Shown here in pieces: positions 14,624 through 18,605 of a DNA stretch of 18,605 nt (its first letter is position 1; every line of letters starts with the position of its first letter). Source of the stretch: Candidatus Bathyarchaeota archaeon. Its GTDB lineage: Archaea > Thermoproteota > Bathyarchaeia > TCS64. The position numbers were made by a program, and so were the translations under genes. The notes under the pieces were generated by a model, which was given only the letters and a program-made list of their open reading frames with translations, did no database searches and was not told the origin of the DNA. The DNA is taken from positions 1 to 18,605 of the forward strand of contig WJJC01000012.1 in assembly GCA_014729945.1 (NCBI GenBank), written 5' to 3'.

Positions 14624-15856
14624 TCAAAGCTCCTTGAGTCTGGGTACAGCCACGTACATCATACAAACTATGATTATCATTATACCTCCGAATAGGCTCT
14701 GAGCAAAGATCGCGCCATACGCCTCAGCCAGGGTGCCCAAGGTCATGCTTCCCACTACACCAAAACCGATGCTTAGCTGCCATATCCCCATAGCTCTACC
14801 TCTTTGCTCCTCATCCACATTCAGCTGTAATAGTATCTGTGACATGGCGTCGTGACCCGCAGCTGAGATACCTACTACTCCGATGAATATCAGGGCGAGG
14901 GCGTAGATTGGGGTATTTGCGTAAAGAATCAAGCCGACTCCAAACATTAGGAACATTGCCATGAGGAGTTTTCCTTTATGTTTAAAGTCTCCGAGGCTAG
15001 CCAATGCCAGTCCAGAAAGCAGGCCTCCTCCAGATCTGAATGCATTAATCATACCGTTACCAACCGCACCGACCTTGAGTATATCACGGGCAAATACCGG
15101 TACCAGTACGGGGAAGGAGAACCCAAACATCTCACATGTGGCCGCCATCAACATTAAGGCCAATACTACTCTGTTTTTCATCACTATCTGCACACCATCA
15201 GATAAGTTTCTCCAAATCGATAATTGTTGAGCCTCTCTACTGGACTCGACGCCCTTGATTAGACTAACCAGGGTTATTGAGACGATAAATAAGCCGGCTA
15301 GCGCAAAGAACGGCCACTCTTTCCCGTATAAATCGATTAATAGCCCGGCCATGGCCCCGCCTATGATTCCTATTCCCCTCATTCCCACTGCGTTGAGGGA
15401 TATGCCGTTCATGGCGTTTACTCTTCCCACGATATCGACGATGTATGATTGTCTTGATGGGTTCTCGAAGGTACGTATTACTCCCCTGATGAAAATTAGC
15501 AGTAATGTGTGGTATAACTGGATCATACCTGTTGTGATCAAGAATCCGAAGATGAGGCCACAGATAGTGTACAGCATATAACAGATCATGAGCAGCCTCT
15601 TTCTATCCATCTTATCCGCTGTTGCCCCACCAATCATCCCGAATAACAAGTTAGGTGAGGATCTGACCGCCCAGAATAATCCAAGCGAGAGCGGAGAGTC
15701 CGTCAACTCCAATACGAGCCACCCTGAGGAGACATCCATCAGCATGTCCCCTAGCGAAGCAGTGATTGTTGTCAGGAAGAGTAGGGAGAAGCTCTTGTCA
15801 CTGAATGGGGTGAAGAACTTTCCAAGGACCCTGCTTCTCCCCATCTCATTCTCCAC
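14624..15856 (-). CDS. MFS transporter, EntS/MFS_3-like
   Basis: A 410-residue protein with about twelve membrane helices. The start is a GTG with AGGTGA 6 bases upstream; the ATG in that linker is in another frame. The N-terminal FFTPFSDKSFSLLFLTTI and GDMLMDVSSGWLVLELT, and the loop motif GGATADKMDRKRLL (76-89), are characteristic of the group that includes the enterobactin exporter EntS. Members export siderophores, macrolides or unknown compounds; the substrate is not predictable. A TATA-like TTTATTATGC (minus strand, near 15893-15905) precedes it by about 40 bases. The TPR gene follows in the same direction. Confidence 0.9.
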   Translation of the reverse strand: MENEMGRSRVLGKFFTPFSDKSFSLLFLTTITASLGDMLMDVSSGWLVLELTDSPLSLGLFWAVRSSPNLLFGMIGGATADKMDRKRLLMICYMLYTICGLIFGFLITTGMIQLYHTLLLIFIRGVIRTFENPSRQSYIVDIVGRVNAMNGISLNAVGMRGIGIIGGAMAGLLIDLYGKEWPFFALAGLFIVSITLVSLIKGVESSREAQQLSIWRNLSDGVQIVMKNRVVLALMLMAATCEMFGFSFPVLVPVFARDILKVGAVGNGMINAFRSGGGLLSGLALASLGDFKHKGKLLMAMFLMFGVGLILYANTPIYALALIFIGVVGISAAGHDAMSQILLQLNVDEEQRGRAMGIWQLSIGFGVVGSMTLGTLAEAYGAIFAQSLFGGIMIIIVCMMYVAVPRLKEL

Positions 15857-15990
15857 GCCATATCACCTAGAATTACCCTGATACGATCTAATGGCATAAT
15901 AAACCCCTTGGTGGTCCAAGCTGTTATTTTCTTTAAAGAAGTAAGAGTAAAAATGTAAAACGGTTACCCCTGAGGAGAAAACCAGAGATA

Positions 15991-16164
15991 ATGGTTATCG
16001 ATGAGGCTTATAGAGAAGTCAAGTTATCACCAGACTTGATGGAACCCTCAGCAGGAAAACACTACTTGAAATGCTAGCGGAGGCCACTATCAGAGATCTC
16101 AGGGGGGTATAAACAGCTCCCTGAGTTGATACCTAGATACACAGAGATCCTGGTTATGATTTAA
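15991..16164 (+). pseudogene. Short ORF broken by two compensating single-base indels
   Basis: The frame from the ATG at 15991 hits a TAG at 16075-16077. If one A is added to the A4 run at 16056-16059 and one G removed from the G6 run at 16102-16107, a continuous 57-residue protein appears. It begins MVIDEAYREVKLSPDLMEPS, continues AGKTLLEMLAEATIRDLRG, and closes YKQLPELIPRYTEILVMI before the TAA at 16162-16164. Its composition is like a real small helical protein, and the two indels sit exactly in homopolymers, so this is either a decayed gene or a sequencing artefact. No family is recognised and there is no good ribosome binding site. Confidence 0.4.
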
Positions 16165-16189
16165 TAAAAGATGATCTCAGGTCCAATAG

Positions 16190-16200
16190 GCGTATAAATT
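16190..16200 (+). promoter_or_regulatory. TATA-like box for the secreted-protein gene
   Basis: GCGTATAAATT lies about 55 bases before the ATG at 16252 and would give a leader near 30 bases. A second box, GTGTTTAAAG at about 16213-16222, would give a leaderless start. Confidence 0.4.
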
Positions 16201-16251
16201 CTTCATTTTAGCTGTGTTTAAAGCTGAGAACTCTTCACTATAGTGATTCAA

Positions 16252-18605
16252 ATGAGGAAGAATCTCAAGGCACCTGGTTTACTGATTCTACTATGTCTTC
16301 TACCCCTGATAACCGTAAATGGTTACCAGACTCCTGAGGAGATTACTGGAAACGCGGGTAGCTACGCTTTCAGCAGTGGGCAGTACACGGTGCAGATGTA
16401 TAGTGATGGTTCGGGTGAGTCATGGAGTGATCGTCCAGTAGCCTATTACACGTATGTGGCTGAACGGGATGGCGTTGTATACTTCTCAAGAGTGGTTGGA
16501 GAAGGGGAGCGCCCATTCATATTGGGGCGTTTACCGGGGTCTGAGTGGGGAGAGGTTAGTGATGGCTTTGAGGTTAATAGAGGCGATGTCATTGAGCTAA
16601 AAATATGGCCATACGGGCCCTACGTTACGAGAGATGAGAACCCTAACGACGATTACTATGAATTGATTTATACTTACGCCAAACAAATCGGGTACATCAA
16701 ATACACCTTGTTGTATTACGATGATGATTCATCCGGCGGCGGATCCGAGTTGATAGCTGATTTTGATTACTCACCTATATCACCCGGCCCCGGGGATCAG
16801 GTGGAGATTACCAGCACATCCACTGTTGAGGGTGCTGAAATCGTCTCCATGTCATGGTATGTTAATGGAGAACAGGTATTGGCTCATGAAGGTGAAGGAT
16901 ACTGGGTGTGGACGGCTCCGTCTATAGGGACTTATACTGTAGAGCTTGAAGTGACTGATAGTACCAGAAAAACGGATTTTCATATTGAGGAGATCACGGT
17001 TGAGGAGGAATCAAGCTATACAATAATTGATCAAGCTTTTACGAAGAGTATACAGGACAATGAACCCGTAGGCAGAGAGAACAGCTTCAGATACGGGGAT
17101 GAAGTAATTTTCTGGATGAAGCTGGGTAACGTAAAGGGCTCACACAGAGTTTACGTTGAATGGGAGACCCCGAGACCAAACGAGATCATAGGTAACGAGT
17201 ACATAGATATCCCATCCCCCACGACTCAGGGAGAGACAGAGTGGACGGAGTACACAGTTTCAGCGTCAATAAAACCGGGGGATAACCGATATGAACTGCT
17301 CTTCCGAGACCCCGGAGATTGGAAAACTAAAGTCTTGATTGACAGCGACGCCTATGAGTACAGCTTCCAGATAGAGAGTAACATAGTCCATGAGGCTACA
17401 GTGGAAAAGACAAAATACACGACAGGCGAGACGATAACGGTTGAAGGGACACTGGTCTTCAACGGGGCAGCGATCGAGGGCGCATCAATACGTCCCATCA
17501 TATATAGGAAAGGAGACGTTTACGATGAGCCACCGGAGATAAGCGTAGGAACAGATGGGAGATACAGTTTTAACTACAAGATACAGCCACTCGACTTGGA
17601 GTCAATACCTACTGGGCCTGAAGACTGGTCATTACGATTATCTCCGCTTATTGATTCACAGTACGGTCAACAGGATAAGGAGATCATGTTGGAGGTTTTA
17701 CCCGTCTGGATGACAATAAAGGACGCGAAAATCGTCCAAATAATCGAGGCGCCGGTGATAAATGATGGCTTCTTCAATGTTCCACACATCGCGGCAAACC
17801 GGGAGGCAGGGGTAAGAGTGCTACTGGAGTGGCATGGATATGAGGAGGGGTTCATGTTACCGGAGCTTGATGTCTACTTCAGCCAGGAGAACCGTGACAC
17901 AGGTTCAACATATACTACTACAGAGAAACCAGCAATAGTAGACGGTAACATATACGCGGATTTCATCTTCACACTACCCTCAGGCCTGTACATGTTCTCA
18001 AGTGAGATAGACCGAGACGGATTCTATATCAAACAGGAGACTAGAGAGGCAAATATTGACGCCTTCTCATGGGAGCAGATATGTCGCTCAAAAATAATGG
18101 AGCCACTGAAGCTAAAATTTATGTTAATCAACGTAAACTGGGAGAAACCCGGTATTCAAAGCGATGAGCTAAGATGGATAGAGGAACAAAAACAGGTTTT
18201 CAAAGATACATACCCGGTACCATTAGAAGACATGTATTTTGAAGTCGCCAAAGATACTCGTACTTTCCCCGATTTAGAGACAATCGGGCTAAACAGGTTT
18301 ACTCTAGGCAAGGCCCTCGCCGTAGTATCATATTATGAGGGAAGTAAAATAATTGGAGTAACACCTGATTCACAGAATTACTGGAAACCAAAGGAGTCCG
18401 GATACAGCGAATACTATATGAGGTCCCCGATCCTGACAAAATACATTGACACGGTATCCCCTTACAACAGTAGAATGGTCTTGGTAAAATATGGTGCACA
18501 GCCCGGTGTATCCGCCCACGAGATAGGACACACCTTAGGACTATACCAGTATTATGGTGAAGAACAATACCAGCTACATCCACCCTACGGAGAACAATGT
18601 TATGA
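16252..18605 (+). CDS. Large secreted multidomain protein with a metzincin-type zinc protease motif, 3' end missing
   Basis: The frame from ATG 16252 is open to the end of the window: 784 codons without a stop. Residues 1-24 are a signal peptide (basic MRKNLK, then a Leu-rich core, ending near TVNG). Residues about 30-165 are a beta-rich domain of no recognised family. About 168-253 is a PKD/Ig-like fold (FDYSPISPGPGDQVEITS, then SWYVNG, then IGTYTVELEVTD). About 254-376 is a second beta-sandwich. About 378-450 resembles the Ig-like modules of surface and macroglobulin-type proteins (TGETITVEGTLVFNG). From about 618 a mixed alpha/beta region leads to HEIGHTLGL at 756-764, a match to HExxHxxG, in which the two His bind zinc and Glu is catalytic. 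The third zinc ligand should lie shortly after and may be beyond the edge. Probable role: extracellular peptidase. It stands alone. Confidence 0.8.
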   Translation, partial: MRKNLKAPGLLILLCLLPLITVNGYQTPEEITGNAGSYAFSSGQYTVQMYSDGSGESWSDRPVAYYTYVAERDGVVYFSRVVGEGERPFILGRLPGSEWGEVSDGFEVNRGDVIELKIWPYGPYVTRDENPNDDYYELIYTYAKQIGYIKYTLLYYDDDSSGGGSELIADFDYSPISPGPGDQVEITSTSTVEGAEIVSMSWYVNGEQVLAHEGEGYWVWTAPSIGTYTVELEVTDSTRKTDFHIEEITVEEESSYTIIDQAFTKSIQDNEPVGRENSFRYGDEVIFWMKLGNVKGSHRVYVEWETPRPNEIIGNEYIDIPSPTTQGETEWTEYTVSASIKPGDNRYELLFRDPGDWKTKVLIDSDAYEYSFQIESNIVHEATVEKTKYTTGETITVEGTLVFNGAAIEGASIRPIIYRKGDVYDEPPEISVGTDGRYSFNYKIQPLDLESIPTGPEDWSLRLSPLIDSQYGQQDKEIMLEVLPVWMTIKDAKIVQIIEAPVINDGFFNVPHIAANREAGVRVLLEWHGYEEGFMLPELDVYFSQENRDTGSTYTTTEKPAIVDGNIYADFIFTLPSGLYMFSSEIDRDGFYIKQETREANIDAFSWEQICRSKIMEPLKLKFMLINVNWEKPGIQSDELRWIEEQKQVFKDTYPVPLEDMYFEVAKDTRTFPDLETIGLNRFTLGKALAVVSYYEGSKIIGVTPDSQNYWKPKESGYSEYYMRSPILTKYIDTVSPYNSRMVLVKYGAQPGVSAHEIGHTLGLYQYYGEEQYQLHPPYGEQCY

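Noticed and set aside
1..18605. CRISPR arrays, insertion sequences, integrases, toxin-antitoxin or defence genes
   Set aside because: No regularly spaced repeats, transposase or integrase motifs, or known defence domains were seen on either strand.

Overview
The window is most likely a piece of an archaeal chromosome. The phosphoglycerate kinase looks archaeal, and several genes have TATA-like boxes about 25 bases upstream of their starts, sometimes with no room for a leader. Other genes carry strong Shine-Dalgarno sites. Arginine is mostly AGA/AGG, one tRNA encodes its CCA end and the other does not, and an RNase P RNA can be recognised by its conserved blocks. Nothing here fixes the lineage; an uncultured group such as Bathyarchaeia or an Asgard lineage is a guess only.

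Layout. 1-1176 is the 3' part of a YyaL/DUF255-type gene, followed convergently by a small Gly-rich unknown gene (1183-1581, minus) and a VOC-fold gene. 2264-5593 holds the most unusual metabolic cluster: two tandem M24 (creatinase/aminopeptidase P fold) paralogues that have lost two to five of the five canonical metal ligands, then an AstE/AspA-type zinc deacylase. The class combination matches the ectoine hydrolase plus deacetylase pair of bacteria, but the substrate cannot be read from the sequence. Phosphoglycerate kinase, tRNA-Pro(TGG) and tRNA-Cys(GCA) follow.

7523-11211 (minus) is a two-gene operon for a heterodimeric ABC exporter. The NBD changes place one degenerate and one consensus ATP site in the dimer. 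A protein-poor stretch of about 1.3 kb (11212-12542) follows. It is not empty: it contains an RNase P RNA at about 12245-12492, and upstream of it several strong stem-loops that no gene explains. Then come an MFS transporter (plus), a TPR protein and a second MFS transporter (both minus, probably one operon), a short ORF broken by two compensating homopolymer indels, and the first 784 codons of a large secreted protein with Ig/PKD-like modules and a metzincin-type HExxHxxG motif, cut by the window end.

The window reads as ordinary housekeeping genes mixed with transport, stress or solute, and secretion genes. There is no integrase, transposase, CRISPR array or phage gene. The best candidates for something undescribed are the ligand-poor M24 pair with its deacylase partner and the structured DNA upstream of the RNase P RNA.
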